A stretch of DNA of 64,000 nucleotides from an uncultured Prevotella sp. (lineage in GTDB: Bacteria > Bacteroidota > Bacteroidia > Bacteroidales > Bacteroidaceae): contig CALUEY010000031.1 in NCBI GenBank assembly GCA_944319915.1, forward strand, positions 1 to 64,000, read 5' to 3'. Positions 8,700 through 18,472 of the stretch are shown one piece after another. The first letter of the stretch is position 1; the number at the start of each line of letters is the position of its first letter. Under the pieces are notes generated by a model. That model searched no databases, was not told the origin of the DNA, and saw only the letters and a program-made list of their open reading frames with translations. Position numbers and translations under genes: made by a program.

Positions 8700-10364
8700 A
8701 TGAAACGACGCATCTTCATCCTGCTGGCAGCCTGCATGGCCGTGGGCGGCGCATGGGCGCAGAAACAAAAGAGCCACAACTTTGAGGTGGCAAAGAACCT
8801 CGACATCTTCAACACCATATACAAGAACCTCGACCTGATGTATGTGGACACGCTCAACCCCGCCGAGGTGATTGGCAACGGCATCAACGCCATGCTGCGC
8901 AGCCTCGACCCCTACACCGAGTATTACCCCGAGGACAAGAACAAGGAGCTGGAGATGATGCTCACCGGCAAGTACGCCGGCATAGGCTCGATAATACGCA
9001 AGAACCTGAAGCTGGGCAACATAGTCATCGACGAGCCTTACGAGGGCATGCCCGCCGCCGAGGCCGGGCTGAGGCGCGGCGACGAGATACTGGCGATAGA
9101 CGACTCGTCGATGGTGGGCAAGGAGGTGGGCTACGTGAGCGAGAGGCTGCGCGGCGAACCGGGAACGACGTTCGCCCTGAGGGTGCGGCGCCCGTCCACG
9201 GGCAAGGAGATGACCTTCAAGGTGACGCGGCGCAACATAAAGCTGCCCACCATACCCTACTACGGGATGCGCCCGGGCGGCGTGGGCTACATCTGCCTGA
9301 GCAGCTTCACCGAGGGCTGCGCCAAGGAGATGCGCCGCGCCTTCGTTGACCTCAAGGGGCAGGGGGCCACGAAGCTGGTGCTCGACCTCAGGGGCAACGG
9401 CGGCGGCTCGCTGGCCGAGGCCATAGACATTATTAATATGTGGGTGCCCAAGGGGCTGACCCTCGTGGAGACGCGCGGCAAGCTGCGCCAAGCCAACCGC
9501 GAGTACAAGACGAAGCTTGAGCCTGTGGACACGCTCATGCCCATAGTGGTGCTCGTGAACGGCGAGACGGCCAGCGCCAGCGAGATAACGGCCGGCTCGC
9601 TGCAGGACCTCGACCGCGGCGTGGTGCTCGGCACGCGCACCTACGGCAAGGGCCTGGTTCAGGTGCCGATGGACCTGCCATACAACTCGATGCTCAAGCT
9701 AACCACCAGCAAGTACTACATACCCAGCGGCCGCTGCATACAGGCCATCAACTACAAGCACGGCGGCGGCGGATACACCGAGCGCATTGCCGACAGCCTC
9801 ACCCACGTGTTCCGCACGCGCGCCGGGCGCGAGGTGCGCGACGGCGGCGGCATCAAGCCCGACGTGGAGGTGCGCCCCGACACGCTGCCCAACATTGTGC
9901 TCTACCTCGACCGCATAGACTCCACCGAGGTGATGCTCGACTACGAGACCGACTACATGGCGGCGCACAAGACGATAGCGCCGCCGGGGCAGTTTGCCAT
10001 AACCGACGCCGAGTTCGCCGACTTCAAGAAGCGGGTGCTGGCCAGCGGCTTTTCCTACGACCCGATGAGCGGCAAGAAGCTCGACGAGCTGGTGAAGCTG
10101 GCCAAGTTCGAGGGCTACTACGACGACGCCAAGGCCGAGTTCGACAGCCTGCGCTCAAAGCTGAGCCACAACGTGGAGCGCGACCTTGAGCGCAACAAGG
10201 AAGACATAAAGCGGCTCTTGGAGCAAGACATCGTTACGGCTTATTACTTCCAGGCAGGGGCCATCGAGGCCGCGCTCCGCCACGACAAGCAGCTCATGGA
10301 GGCCGAGCGGCTGCTCGCCGACCCGCAGGCTTACCGCAGCCTGCTCGCGCCGAAGGGCGACTGA
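8700..10364 (+). CDS. S41-family C-terminal processing protease
   Basis: This 554-residue secreted protease belongs to the CtpA/Tsp family, which trims or degrades periplasmic proteins from the C-terminus. Residues 1-21 are a signal peptide ending GAWAQ. A PDZ domain follows (about residues 95-180, with the AGLRRGDEILAI loop), then the protease core. The catalytic serine lies in ETASASE (Ser294 or Ser292) and the lysine in TYGKG (Lys317), so the Ser-Lys dyad is intact. I chose ATG 8700 because it begins the signal peptide; an upstream in-frame ATG at 8631 would add 23 residues that mask it. Monocistronic. Confidence 0.9.
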   Translation: MKRRIFILLAACMAVGGAWAQKQKSHNFEVAKNLDIFNTIYKNLDLMYVDTLNPAEVIGNGINAMLRSLDPYTEYYPEDKNKELEMMLTGKYAGIGSIIRKNLKLGNIVIDEPYEGMPAAEAGLRRGDEILAIDDSSMVGKEVGYVSERLRGEPGTTFALRVRRPSTGKEMTFKVTRRNIKLPTIPYYGMRPGGVGYICLSSFTEGCAKEMRRAFVDLKGQGATKLVLDLRGNGGGSLAEAIDIINMWVPKGLTLVETRGKLRQANREYKTKLEPVDTLMPIVVLVNGETASASEITAGSLQDLDRGVVLGTRTYGKGLVQVPMDLPYNSMLKLTTSKYYIPSGRCIQAINYKHGGGGYTERIADSLTHVFRTRAGREVRDGGGIKPDVEVRPDTLPNIVLYLDRIDSTEVMLDYETDYMAAHKTIAPPGQFAITDAEFADFKKRVLASGFSYDPMSGKKLDELVKLAKFEGYYDDAKAEFDSLRSKLSHNVERDLERNKEDIKRLLEQDIVTAYYFQAGAIEAALRHDKQLMEAERLLADPQAYRSLLAPKGD

Positions 10365-10431
10365 CGCGACAACGGGGCCAGGCGATGGCACGGCCCCACC
10401 CGGGGCCTGCCGTGGCCGGGCATAGGGGCCA

Positions 10432-10464
10432 GCAGCCGCGGGCGCCTATCGCGCCCGCGGCTGC
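10432..10464 (+). terminator. Strong GC hairpin after the protease gene
   Basis: A 14-bp perfect stem (10432-10445 with 10451-10464; GCAGCCGCGGGCGC/GCGCCCGCGGCTGC) with a 5-base loop lies 68 bases after the protease stop. It lacks a following U-run, so it may end transcripts by another route or protect the 3' end. Confidence 0.45.
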
Positions 10465-10607
10465 GCTCCTAAGCACGTTCTTGTTCGTGTCCATCTTTCT
10501 TTTCCGGTAAATTGACGTTTGGGCCTAGCCCAAATCCGCTTAACATTTTTATGTTAATTGCCGCGGCCGAGCCTTCCCCGGCTAACACATTGAGGCTCAA
10601 CGAGTTG

Positions 10608-10695
10608 CCCGAACGGGCCGTTTAGGCTTGTCAAACGGGCCGTTCTGTCGGGCGAAACGGCCCGTTTCGCGCCACGGGAGAGGCCGTTTTGCGCC
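10608..10695. repeat. 22-bp-period palindrome array, locus A (4 units)
   Basis: Four consecutive 22-base units start at 10608, 10630, 10652 and 10674. The first three carry a near-palindromic core at the same offset (GAACGGGCCGTTT, AAACGGGCCGTT, GAAACGGCCCGTTTC); the fourth keeps only GGCCGTTTTG. Related arrays are at 18322, 20296 and 32342. The rest of the 10365-11017 gap holds a short GTTGCA/TGCAAC hairpin at 10743-10758 and the rimP promoter; I see no gene. Confidence 0.75.
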
Positions 10696-10921
10696 ACGGC
10701 CTGCCGCAGGCGGCCCGCAGCAGCGGCGCAGGCCGCCCGGTAGTTGCATATTTGCAACCAGCCCGGCAGCGCGCCGGCACATGATTGGAGGCCCGGCGGC
10801 GGTTTTGGTCAAATAACGCCCCGCCATGCCGGATTATAGCGCTTCGAGAGGCAAAAACTGCCTCCGCGATGTTACAAAGAGGATAAATAAAGGGAAAACT
10901 TGCACATTTTCCGCCGCAAGG

Positions 10922-10953
10922 CTTGCGTATGAGCAGAATTATTCGTACCTTTG
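10922..10953 (+). promoter_or_regulatory. Promoter of rimP-nusA-infB (CTTG-N20-TACCTTTG)
   Basis: CTTG at 10922-10925 and TACCTTTG at 10946-10953 are 20 bases apart. The predicted start near 10960 leaves a leader of about 58 bases before rimP. Confidence 0.7.
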
Positions 10954-10966
10954 CAGCGTTCAGTGG

Positions 10967-11003
10967 AATGAGGGGCTTCTCCGAAAGCTCCTCATTTTAT
11001 TTT
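10967..11003 (+). terminator. Terminator-like hairpin in the rimP leader (possible attenuator)
   Basis: A 12-bp stem with one G-T pair (10967-10978 with 10985-10996) and loop CTCCGA is followed by TTTTATTTT. It sits between the promoter and the rimP start, so it could attenuate the operon. Shape and position are seen directly; the regulatory role is inferred. Confidence 0.6.
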
Positions 11004-11017
11004 AATGACACGACAAT

Positions 11018-11485
11018 ATGATTGACAAGAACGCAGTAAAGACTATCGTCGAAGAATGGTTGCAGGGCAACGAGTACTTCCTCGTGGACGTCAGCATGGA
11101 GCCCGAGGGCCGCATCGTTGTTGAGATCGACCACGCCGACGGGGTGTGGATAGAAGATTGCGCCGAGCTGAGCCGCCACCTCCAGGAGCGGCTGGGCGAC
11201 GAGCTGGGCGACTACGAGCTTGAGGTGGGCTCGGCCGGGATAGGCCAGCCCTTCAAGGTGCCGCAGCAGTATGCCATACACGTGGGCAAGCCCGTAGAGG
11301 TGCTCACGGCCGAGGGCAAGAAGGTGCAGGGCGTGCTCAAGAGCGTGAGCGGCCATGACTTTGTGGTTACGGTGAAGGAGAAGCAGCGCGTGGAGGGCAA
11401 GAAGCGCCCCGTCATCGCCGACGTGGACAAGGCCTTCAGCATGGACAACGTGAAATATACAAAATACCTATTAAGTTTCAAATAA
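11018..11485 (+). CDS. rimP: Ribosome maturation factor RimP
   Basis: This 155-residue cytosolic protein is needed for maturation of the 30S subunit. The N-terminal alpha/beta domain shows the family pattern FLVDVSMEPEGRIVVEID and ELEVGSAGIGQPFK (the latter is the conserved EVSSPG region, here EVGSAG). The C-terminal SH3-like domain follows from about residue 88. The order rimP-nusA-infB is conserved across bacteria, and the next gene starts only four bases after the stop. The leader hairpin upstream suggests transcriptional control of the whole operon. Confidence 0.93.
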   Translation: MIDKNAVKTIVEEWLQGNEYFLVDVSMEPEGRIVVEIDHADGVWIEDCAELSRHLQERLGDELGDYELEVGSAGIGQPFKVPQQYAIHVGKPVEVLTAEGKKVQGVLKSVSGHDFVVTVKEKQRVEGKKRPVIADVDKAFSMDNVKYTKYLLSFK

Positions 11486-11489
11486 AGCT

Positions 11490-12752
11490 ATGGCAGCAAA
11501 GAAAGAAGAAAAAGGTCCGAGCATGATAGAGACCTTCCAGGAGTTCAAGGAGACGAAGAACATCGACCGCACCACGCTCGTGAGCGTGCTCGAGGAGAGC
11601 TTCCGCAACGTCATCGCGAAGCTCTTCGGCAGCGACGAGAACTTCGACGTCATCGTGAACCCCGACAAGGGCGACTTCGAGATACACCGCAACCGCATCG
11701 TGGTGGCCGACGGCGACGTGCAGGACGAGAACAAGCAGATATCGCTCTCCGACGCGCAGAAGATAGAGCCCGACTACGAGGTGGGCGAGGAAGTGAGCGA
11801 GGAGGTGAACTTCAGCAAGTTCGGCCGCCGCGCCATCCTCAACCTGCGCCAGACCCTGGCATCAAAGATACTGGAGCTTGAGCACGACTCGCTCTACAAC
11901 AAGTACAAGGACAAGGTGGGCACCATCGTCAGCGGCGAGGTGTACCAGATGTGGCGCCGCGAGGTGCTCCTCATCGACGACGAGGGCAACGAGCTCCACC
12001 TGCCCAAGAGCGAGCAGATACCCGCCGACGCCTACCACAAGGGCGAGGCCGTGCGCGCCGTGGTGCTGCGCGTGGACAACGAGAACAACAACCCGCGCAT
12101 CATCCTCAGCCGCACCAGCCCCATGTTCCTCGAGCGCCTGCTCGAGGCCGAGGTACCCGAGATAGCCGACGGGCTCATCACCATACAGCGCGTGGCCCGC
12201 ATGCCCGGCGAGAGGGCCAAGGTGGCCGTTGAGAGCTACGACGAGCGCATCGACCCCGTGGGAGCCTGCGTCGGGGTGAGGGGAAGCCGCGTGCACGGCA
12301 TCGTGCGCGAGCTGTGCAACGAGAACATCGACGTCATCAACTACTCCAGCAACACGCAGCTCTTCATCCAGCGCGCGCTCAGCCCGGCCAAGGTGTCGAG
12401 CATAACGCTCGACGAGGAGAACCACAAGGCCGAGGTTTACCTGCAGCCCGAGGAGGTGTCGCTGGCCATAGGCCGGGGCGGGCTCAACATCAAGCTCGCC
12501 AGCATGCTCACCGGCTTCACCATCGACGTGTTCCGAGTGGTGAGCGACAGCGAGGCCGACGAGGACATATACCTCGACGAGTTCGCCGACGAGATAGACC
12601 AGTGGGTAATCGATGCCATCAAGGCCATCGGGCTCGACACGGCCAAGGCCGTGCTCAACGCGCCGAGGGAGATGCTCATCGAGAAGGCCGACCTCGAGGA
12701 GGAAACCGTAGACCACGTGCTCAACGTGCTGCGGGCCGAGTTCGAGAACTAG
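11490..12752 (+). CDS. nusA: Transcription termination/antitermination factor NusA
   Basis: This 420-residue RNA polymerase-associated protein controls pausing, termination and antitermination. The N-terminal domain (about residues 1-130) is followed by an S1 domain (about 133-200) and two KH domains with GVRGSRVHGIVRELCNENID and LAIGRGGLNIKLASMLTGF. A short acidic C-terminal segment with a helix-hairpin-helix-like region ends the protein, the usual compact form in Bacteroidetes. Because NusA acts on transcript hairpins, it is a natural candidate to feed back on the leader hairpin of its own operon; this is inference. Confidence 0.95.
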   Translation: MAAKKEEKGPSMIETFQEFKETKNIDRTTLVSVLEESFRNVIAKLFGSDENFDVIVNPDKGDFEIHRNRIVVADGDVQDENKQISLSDAQKIEPDYEVGEEVSEEVNFSKFGRRAILNLRQTLASKILELEHDSLYNKYKDKVGTIVSGEVYQMWRREVLLIDDEGNELHLPKSEQIPADAYHKGEAVRAVVLRVDNENNNPRIILSRTSPMFLERLLEAEVPEIADGLITIQRVARMPGERAKVAVESYDERIDPVGACVGVRGSRVHGIVRELCNENIDVINYSSNTQLFIQRALSPAKVSSITLDEENHKAEVYLQPEEVSLAIGRGGLNIKLASMLTGFTIDVFRVVSDSEADEDIYLDEFADEIDQWVIDAIKAIGLDTAKAVLNAPREMLIEKADLEEETVDHVLNVLRAEFEN

Positions 12753-12914
12753 GCCGCAGCGGCACCGTGGGACACCATGCGGGCCTTAGCCGGACTAATG
12801 TTCATGCTTCATGACGCTCATGACCATGGGGCCGGCAACCGCCAGGGCGCAGCAGCGCGGGCGGCCTCAGCAGGATGCGTTGTGGATTGTAGAACAAGAA
12901 GAAAATAACTTTAT

Positions 12915-15737
12915 ATGAGCATCAGATTAAACAAAGTATTGACAGAACTGAACATAGGCCTGCAAACGGCGGTAGATTTCCTCAAGAACAAGAAGAGCCT
13001 GGGCGAAATCAGGGACGACGCCAACGTCAACACCAAGATATCCGACGAGCAGTACCAGGCCCTGGCCAAGGCCTTCAAGGGCGACAAGGACATAAAGAAC
13101 GAGGCCGAGAGCATATTCGCCAAGAAGGCCAAGGAGAAGAAAGCCGAGAAGGCCGAGAAGGCGGAGAAGAAGGCCACCAAGGGCGAAGACCTGCTCGGGC
13201 AGCGCCAGAAGTTCAAGCCGCTGGGCAAGATAGACCTCGACAGCGTGGGCAAGAAGCCGGCAGCGGCCACCAAGCCCGCCACGCAGCCCGCAGAGCCCGC
13301 AGCCCAGGCCAAGCCCGAGCCAAAGCCGCAGCCCAAGCCTGCAGCCCAGCCAGCTGCCCAGGCCAAGCCCGGGCAGCCCGCAGCGGCACCAGCACCGGCC
13401 AAGGAAACAGCACCGGCGCCAGCGCAGCCCGCCGCCGAGGCTCCCGCACAGCAGCCCGCCGAAAAGGCCGCCGAGGGTCCCAAGATCTTCACGCTGAAGA
13501 CCGAGGAGCGCCTCGCGCCCAAGCTCAACGTGCTCGGCAAGATAGACCTCGACGCCCTCAACCAGAGCACCAGGCCCAAGAAGAAGTCGAAGGAGGAGCG
13601 CCGCAAGGAGCGCGAGGAGAAGGCCGCCGCCCAGCACCCCGGCGGCGAGCGCAAGAAGCGGGTGCGCATAGGCAAGGAGCGCGTTGACATAGAGGCCGCG
13701 GCCAGCCAGGGCCAGGCCGGGGGCGGAAAGAAGAAAAAGGGCGGCCAGGGCGGCCTGCAGGCCGCCGCGCAGCAGCAGGCCGCAGGCAAGGGCAAGAAGA
13801 ACAAGAACCGCCCGGCCCACAAGCCGCTCGAGGTGAGCGACGAGGACGTGGCACGCCAGGTAAAGGAAACGCTGGCGCGCCTCACCAGCAAGAACCAGAA
13901 CAAGAAGGGAGCCAAGTACCGCCGCGAGAAACGCGACGCCGTGCAGGAGCGCCTCAACGAGGAGCGCCTTGAGGAGCAGGCAGGCAGCAAGACGCTCAAG
14001 CTCACGGAGTTCGTCACCGTGAGCGAGCTGGCCACGATGATGAACGTGCCGGTGAACAAGGTGATAGGCACCTGCATGAGCATCGGCATAATGGTGTCAA
14101 TCAACCAGAGGCTCGACGCCGAGACCATCAACCTCGTGGCCGAGGAGTTCGGCTTCACCACCGAGTACGTAAGCGCAGAGGTGAGCGCAGCCGTGAGCGA
14201 GGAGGAGGACGACGAGAACGACCTCGTGCCGCGCGCCCCCATCGTAACCGTAATGGGCCACGTGGACCACGGCAAGACATCGCTGCTCGACCACATACGC
14301 AACACCAACGTCATAGCAGGCGAGGCCGGAGGCATAACCCAGCACATCGGGGCCTACAACGTGACACTGGCCGACGGCCGCAAGATAACCTTCCTCGACA
14401 CCCCGGGCCACGAGGCATTCACCGCCATGCGCGCCCGAGGGGCCCAGGTAACCGACATCGCCATCATCATCATAGCCGCCGACGACAGCGTGATGCCCAC
14501 CACCAAGGAGGCCATAGCCCACGCGCAGGCGGCCAACGTGCCGATGGTGTTCGCCATAAACAAGATCGACAAGCCGGGAGCCAACCCCGACAAGATACGC
14601 GAGGACCTGGCCAACATGAACCTCCTGGTAGAGGAATGGGGCGGCAAGTACCAGTGCCAGGAAATATCCGCCAAGAAGGGCATAGGCGTCGACGAGCTGC
14701 TTGAGAAGGTGCTGCTCGAGGCCGAGATGCTCGACCTCAAGGCCAACCCCAACCGCCGAGCCACCGGCTCCATCATCGAGTCGTCGCTCGACAAGGGCCG
14801 GGGCTACGTGTCTACGGTGCTCGTGTCGAACGGAACGCTCCGCGTGGGCGACATCGTGCTGGCCGGCACCAACTACGGCCGCATAAAGGCCATGTTCAAC
14901 GAGCGCAACCAGCGCATGGAGAAGGCTGGCCCCTCCGAGCCGGCCATCATCCTCGGCCTCAACGGCGCGCCCACCGCAGGCGACGCATTCCACGTGATGG
15001 GCAGCGAGCAGGAGGCCCGCGAGATAGCCTCGAAGCGCGAGCAGCTGCAGCGCGAGCAGGGCCTGCGCACCCAGACGCGCCTCACCCTGGCCGACATCAG
15101 CCACCGCATAGCCCTCGGCTCGTTCAAGGAGCTCAACCTCATCGTAAAGGGCGACACCGACGGCAGCGTGGAGGCGCTGAGCGACTCGTTCATAAAGCTC
15201 TCCACGGAAAAGATTCAGGTAAACGTCATCCACAAGGCCGTGGGCCAGATATCGGAGAACGACGTTACCCTGGCCGACGCCTCCGACGCCATCATCGTGG
15301 GCTTCCAGGTGCGCCCCTCGGCAGCGGCCCGCAAGCTGGCCGAGCGCGAGGGCGTGGAGATAAACACCTACTCCATCATCTACGACGCCATCGAGGACAT
15401 ACGCTCGGCCATGGAGGGCATGCTCGACAAGGTGAAGAAGGAGGTTACCACCGGCCAGGTGGAGGTGCGCGAGGTGTACAAGATATCCAAGGTTGGCACC
15501 GTGGCCGGGGCCTTGGTAACCGAGGGCAAGGTGCACGCCAAGGACAAGGCGCGCGTGGTGCGCGACGGCATCGTGATCCACACCGGCGACATCAACGCCC
15601 TCAAGCGCTACAAGGACGATGCCAAGGAGGTGGCCGCCGGACTGGAGTGCGGCATCAGCCTCGTAAACTTCAACGACATACAGCAGGGCGACATCATCGA
15701 GACCTTCACCGAGATAGAGGTGGAGCAGAAGCTCTGA
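12915..15737 (+). CDS. infB: Translation initiation factor IF-2
   Basis: This 940-residue GTPase delivers initiator tRNA to the 30S subunit. The N-terminal 330 residues are low-complexity (Ala/Pro/Lys-rich), as in other IF-2 proteins with long N-terminal regions. The GTPase motifs are G1 GHVDHGKT, G3 DTPGHEAF and G4 NKID; these are followed by the beta-barrel, the linker helix and the C-terminal fMet-tRNA-binding domain. A 162-base gap separates it from nusA, with no clear terminator. An efficient terminator follows the stop codon. Upstream sequence has AAGAAGAAAAT spacing typical of A-rich Bacteroidetes initiation sites. Confidence 0.96.
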   Translation: MSIRLNKVLTELNIGLQTAVDFLKNKKSLGEIRDDANVNTKISDEQYQALAKAFKGDKDIKNEAESIFAKKAKEKKAEKAEKAEKKATKGEDLLGQRQKFKPLGKIDLDSVGKKPAAATKPATQPAEPAAQAKPEPKPQPKPAAQPAAQAKPGQPAAAPAPAKETAPAPAQPAAEAPAQQPAEKAAEGPKIFTLKTEERLAPKLNVLGKIDLDALNQSTRPKKKSKEERRKEREEKAAAQHPGGERKKRVRIGKERVDIEAAASQGQAGGGKKKKGGQGGLQAAAQQQAAGKGKKNKNRPAHKPLEVSDEDVARQVKETLARLTSKNQNKKGAKYRREKRDAVQERLNEERLEEQAGSKTLKLTEFVTVSELATMMNVPVNKVIGTCMSIGIMVSINQRLDAETINLVAEEFGFTTEYVSAEVSAAVSEEEDDENDLVPRAPIVTVMGHVDHGKTSLLDHIRNTNVIAGEAGGITQHIGAYNVTLADGRKITFLDTPGHEAFTAMRARGAQVTDIAIIIIAADDSVMPTTKEAIAHAQAANVPMVFAINKIDKPGANPDKIREDLANMNLLVEEWGGKYQCQEISAKKGIGVDELLEKVLLEAEMLDLKANPNRRATGSIIESSLDKGRGYVSTVLVSNGTLRVGDIVLAGTNYGRIKAMFNERNQRMEKAGPSEPAIILGLNGAPTAGDAFHVMGSEQEAREIASKREQLQREQGLRTQTRLTLADISHRIALGSFKELNLIVKGDTDGSVEALSDSFIKLSTEKIQVNVIHKAVGQISENDVTLADASDAIIVGFQVRPSAAARKLAEREGVEINTYSIIYDAIEDIRSAMEGMLDKVKKEVTTGQVEVREVYKISKVGTVAGALVTEGKVHAKDKARVVRDGIVIHTGDINALKRYKDDAKEVAAGLECGISLVNFNDIQQGDIIETFTEIEVEQKL

Positions 15738-15740
15738 GGA

Positions 15741-15774
15741 ATTAAGAATGAAGAGTTAAGAATGAATAATTAAG
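15741..15774 (+). repeat. AATTAAG/AAGAATGA-rich module
   Basis: The sequence consists of repeated ATTAAG and AAGAATGA words, like the AT-rich modules at 50136, 53977, 56053 (minus) and 61236 (minus, inside wbqC). It lies between the infB stop and its terminator. Confidence 0.6.
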
Positions 15775-15815
15775 GCGCCGCGGCGGGAGCAGCATCCCCG
15801 TCGCGGCGCTTTTTT
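15775..15815 (+). terminator. Terminator of the rimP-nusA-infB operon
   Basis: Stem GCGCCGCGGCGGG paired with CCCGTCGCGGCGC (one G-T pair; 15775-15787 with 15797-15809), followed by TTTTTT. It lies 38 bases after infB. Confidence 0.88.
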
Positions 15816-15891
15816 GTGCCTAAATGGCGGCTGCCGCCCCCTCTTTTGGCCTTTTTAACAATAAGGTGGGGATTGCCCACCCTAATTTGCG

Positions 15892-15899
15892 TAACTTTG
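15892..15899 (+). promoter_or_regulatory. -7 box for the BspA-like gene (TAACTTTG)
   Basis: TAACTTTG is a full match to TAnnTTTG. It lies about 170 bases before the coding region, leaving a long leader; no -33 element at standard spacing was found. Confidence 0.55.
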
Positions 15900-16067
15900 C
15901 ACCGGCGCAAAGGCCCCACCCCACGAGCCGGCGCCAAGGCATGCGCCGCCGGGGCGGAGACCACCAGCCCAAGCACCCACGCCCGGGCGCGCCTGCCATG
16001 CAAACGGAAATGATACACCACTCCCGCCCGGGGTGCTTGCGGGGCAAACTTTACACAAAAAAGGAAA

Positions 16068-18188
16068 ATGGAACCAAAGACCAAGAGGAAAATGAAAAGA
16101 CTGGCTCTCTCGTTGTTTTTCATCGCCGCCGCAGCCTCGACGCAGGCGCAGGAAGTGGAACTTGTATTCGAGGTGAACGACCCCGAGGCGCGCACTGCCA
16201 CGTTCACCAACTGCAAGAATGCAGAAGATTTAACCGAGCTTGCCATCCCCGAGACGGCCATCATCGACGGAGTGGAGTACACCGTGACATGCATCGACTT
16301 TGCTGCGAAGTCTTTTGGCGGCAACAAACAGGGAAATTTAGCCTACGTTACCGTTCCTAAGACCGTCACGGAAATAAAGCGATTGAAACTTTTTGGAAGT
16401 AGAAGCGATTCAGTGCGCATAGAGTTTGCAGAGGGCAGTACCCTGCGCATCATTGCTCCCAATGCCTTTGAAGCCAACACTAAGTTGAAGAGCATCAGCA
16501 TTCCCGCCACGGTTGACTCCATAGGCAAAAAAGCTTTTTATGGTTGCATTATGCTACAGCATATCAGCATACCTGCCGACGTAAAGTCCATGCACGACTA
16601 TGTTTTCCAAATGTGCGAAAGCCTTTCTACCGTGGAGTTGCCCGAAGGGCTTGAGCACATAGGCGACGCTGCATTCTACGGATGCAAGTTTCTGTCCCGG
16701 ATAGACATTCCGTCCACTGTCAAGAGCATAGGCAACACTGCCTTCTCCAATATTAAGTGGGCATACGTGCATTGCGAAGTTCCTCCCATCGTTGGCAAGA
16801 ACGCCTTAAATTCCGGATGTTATGTGTTAGTAGACGCCCCAGACTTCGTAGACGACTATAAAGCAGCCGATGGCTGGAACAGTTATATGACATGGGCCCC
16901 GGCTACGACTGGCAACGCCGAACTTGACACAAAATACGTCTACGGTGCAGTCGGCCCGTCGTCGGCTTGGCTCTTGTGGGTGGCCGACAGCGTAAAGAGC
17001 GTGGATGTGGCCGCCACGGTCACCAGTGCCGGTAAGGTCTGCACCGTGGACTCCATAGTCCACAAGTTCATGAACAACCAAGCCTTGACAGATGTCACCA
17101 TAAACGCCCCGCTGAAGACCATCCCCCGAGGAATGTTCGAAAGATGCACCAACCTTACCTCTGTGACGCTGCCGCAGACGGTAGACTCCATCAGCGTCAA
17201 CGCTTTTTATGAAACAAAAATCAAGGAACTCACCATCCCGGCAAATGCAAGGCTGGCCCCAGGGGCATTGTCAGGCATGTACTCTGCGGAGGCATTCCAT
17301 GCAGAAGGGGATGGCCACTTCTACGATATCGACGGTGTGCTGTACGACCGCACATATTCCACAGCAGGCGGCAAGGCCGCCGTTGCGCTCCATACCTATC
17401 CTACAGCCCGCGCTCGCGCCTCATACGCAGTGGCTGATGGAACAGAGGCTATAGCCAGAGACGCGTTCTATGAAACCAACCTCGACGTGTTGGAAATCCC
17501 CACGTCGGTCAGACGAATAGAGCCAGATGCCATCAACTCTGGCTTTGTCGACAGCATAGGCTTCGCCCCTGGCTCACAGTTGGAAGTAATTGAGGCAGAT
17601 GCATTCAGTTCTATCAGAGGGTTTAAATCGTTCTGCATACCCGCCGGAGCTACTATAAACACCCCCAACTTCCACGCTTGTGGAGACTTGGCAGCCGTCA
17701 CGGTTGAAGACGGCCATCCGCTGTACATTTCAGTGGATGGCGTGCTTTACAGCAAGGACATGAAGAGGCTTGTGCTTTATCCCGGCGGCAGGACAGCGCC
17801 GACGTACATCCTGCCAGAGACAGTTGAGAACTTGGAACACGCCCTTTGCAAACCCCTAAAGATGCTGAAGAGCTTCTATGTGCTTGCCTCTACGCCTCCA
17901 GTCTTTAATACAAATTGGTTGTTCAATACCACTCTATACGTAAGACAGTCGGTGCTGGAAGCCTACAAGTCGGAATTTTCGTGGACACACTTCATGAACA
18001 TCGTAGGCATCAGCGACGAGGAGGCCGATGCAATTATCACCGATATAGATGGCGTGAAGGCCGATGGCGACGGGGTTGCAGGCCCGGACAACGCCCACGA
18101 TGGTTGGCGCACGCTCGGCGGCGTGAGCGTAGACAAGCCGTCGAAGGGCATCTACATCCACAACGGCAAGAAAGTGGTTGTAAACTGA
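16068..18188 (+). CDS. Secreted BspA-like leucine-rich repeat protein
   Basis: This 706-residue surface or secreted protein is built of LRR_5 (BspA-type) repeats. Repeats of the form SIPATVDSIGKKAFYGC, IPADVKSMHDYVFQMC and LPEGLEHIGDAAFYGC run through residues about 90-250, with a second block from about 330 to 600. A signal peptide ends AAASTQAQ. An ATG at 16092 would give a tighter signal peptide; ATG 16068 has the better AAGGAAA site, so I keep it. The C-terminus (GIYIHNGKKVVVN) matches the tail found on many secreted Prevotella proteins. BspA-like proteins bind host proteins or other bacteria, but the ligand here is unknown. Base composition is lower in G+C than in its neighbours. Confidence 0.85.
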   Translation: MEPKTKRKMKRLALSLFFIAAAASTQAQEVELVFEVNDPEARTATFTNCKNAEDLTELAIPETAIIDGVEYTVTCIDFAAKSFGGNKQGNLAYVTVPKTVTEIKRLKLFGSRSDSVRIEFAEGSTLRIIAPNAFEANTKLKSISIPATVDSIGKKAFYGCIMLQHISIPADVKSMHDYVFQMCESLSTVELPEGLEHIGDAAFYGCKFLSRIDIPSTVKSIGNTAFSNIKWAYVHCEVPPIVGKNALNSGCYVLVDAPDFVDDYKAADGWNSYMTWAPATTGNAELDTKYVYGAVGPSSAWLLWVADSVKSVDVAATVTSAGKVCTVDSIVHKFMNNQALTDVTINAPLKTIPRGMFERCTNLTSVTLPQTVDSISVNAFYETKIKELTIPANARLAPGALSGMYSAEAFHAEGDGHFYDIDGVLYDRTYSTAGGKAAVALHTYPTARARASYAVADGTEAIARDAFYETNLDVLEIPTSVRRIEPDAINSGFVDSIGFAPGSQLEVIEADAFSSIRGFKSFCIPAGATINTPNFHACGDLAAVTVEDGHPLYISVDGVLYSKDMKRLVLYPGGRTAPTYILPETVENLEHALCKPLKMLKSFYVLASTPPVFNTNWLFNTTLYVRQSVLEAYKSEFSWTHFMNIVGISDEEADAIITDIDGVKADGDGVAGPDNAHDGWRTLGGVSVDKPSKGIYIHNGKKVVVN

Positions 18189-18198
18189 CCCCCTCATG

Positions 18199-18245
18199 GC
18201 TGCGCCCGCGCATGCTCGTGGGGGCGCGGGCGCAGCTCTGTTTTT
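18199..18245 (+). terminator. Terminator after the BspA-like gene
   Basis: A 13-bp perfect stem GCTGCGCCCGCGC/GCGCGGGCGCAGC (18199-18211 with 18224-18236) is followed by TCTGTTTTT. Confidence 0.85.
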
Positions 18246-18321
18246 GTAAACTTTTATCCGAATTCGGGCTGCCTGCGCCAACCCTCTGGCTTCCAGTGGT
18301 TTGCAATACAGGGCAAACGGC

Positions 18322-18387
18322 GGCGCAAAACGGCCTGTCCGGCATTGCAAAACGGCCTATATCGCGGTGCGATATAGGCCGTTTTGC
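18322..18387. repeat. 22-bp-period palindrome array, locus B (3 units)
   Basis: Three 22-base units start at 18322, 18344 and 18366. The first two carry GCAAAACGGCCT at the same offset. The second and third form a perfect inverted repeat with 19-base arms (18347-18365 and 18369-18387) and a 3-base spacer. There is no U-run on either side. It lies between the ends of two convergent genes. Confidence 0.75.
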
Positions 18388-18472
18388 AATGCAACAAGTT
18401 CCCCATGCCTGCCCGGCAGGGCTTTTGTAAGCTTTTTTGCGCACACCAAGGGCTGAGGCAACCCTTGCCCCG

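Noticed and set aside
18347..18387. The perfect palindrome as a simple rho-independent terminator
   Set aside because: There is no U-run on either strand after the stem, and the plus-strand gene already has a proper terminator at 18199-18245.
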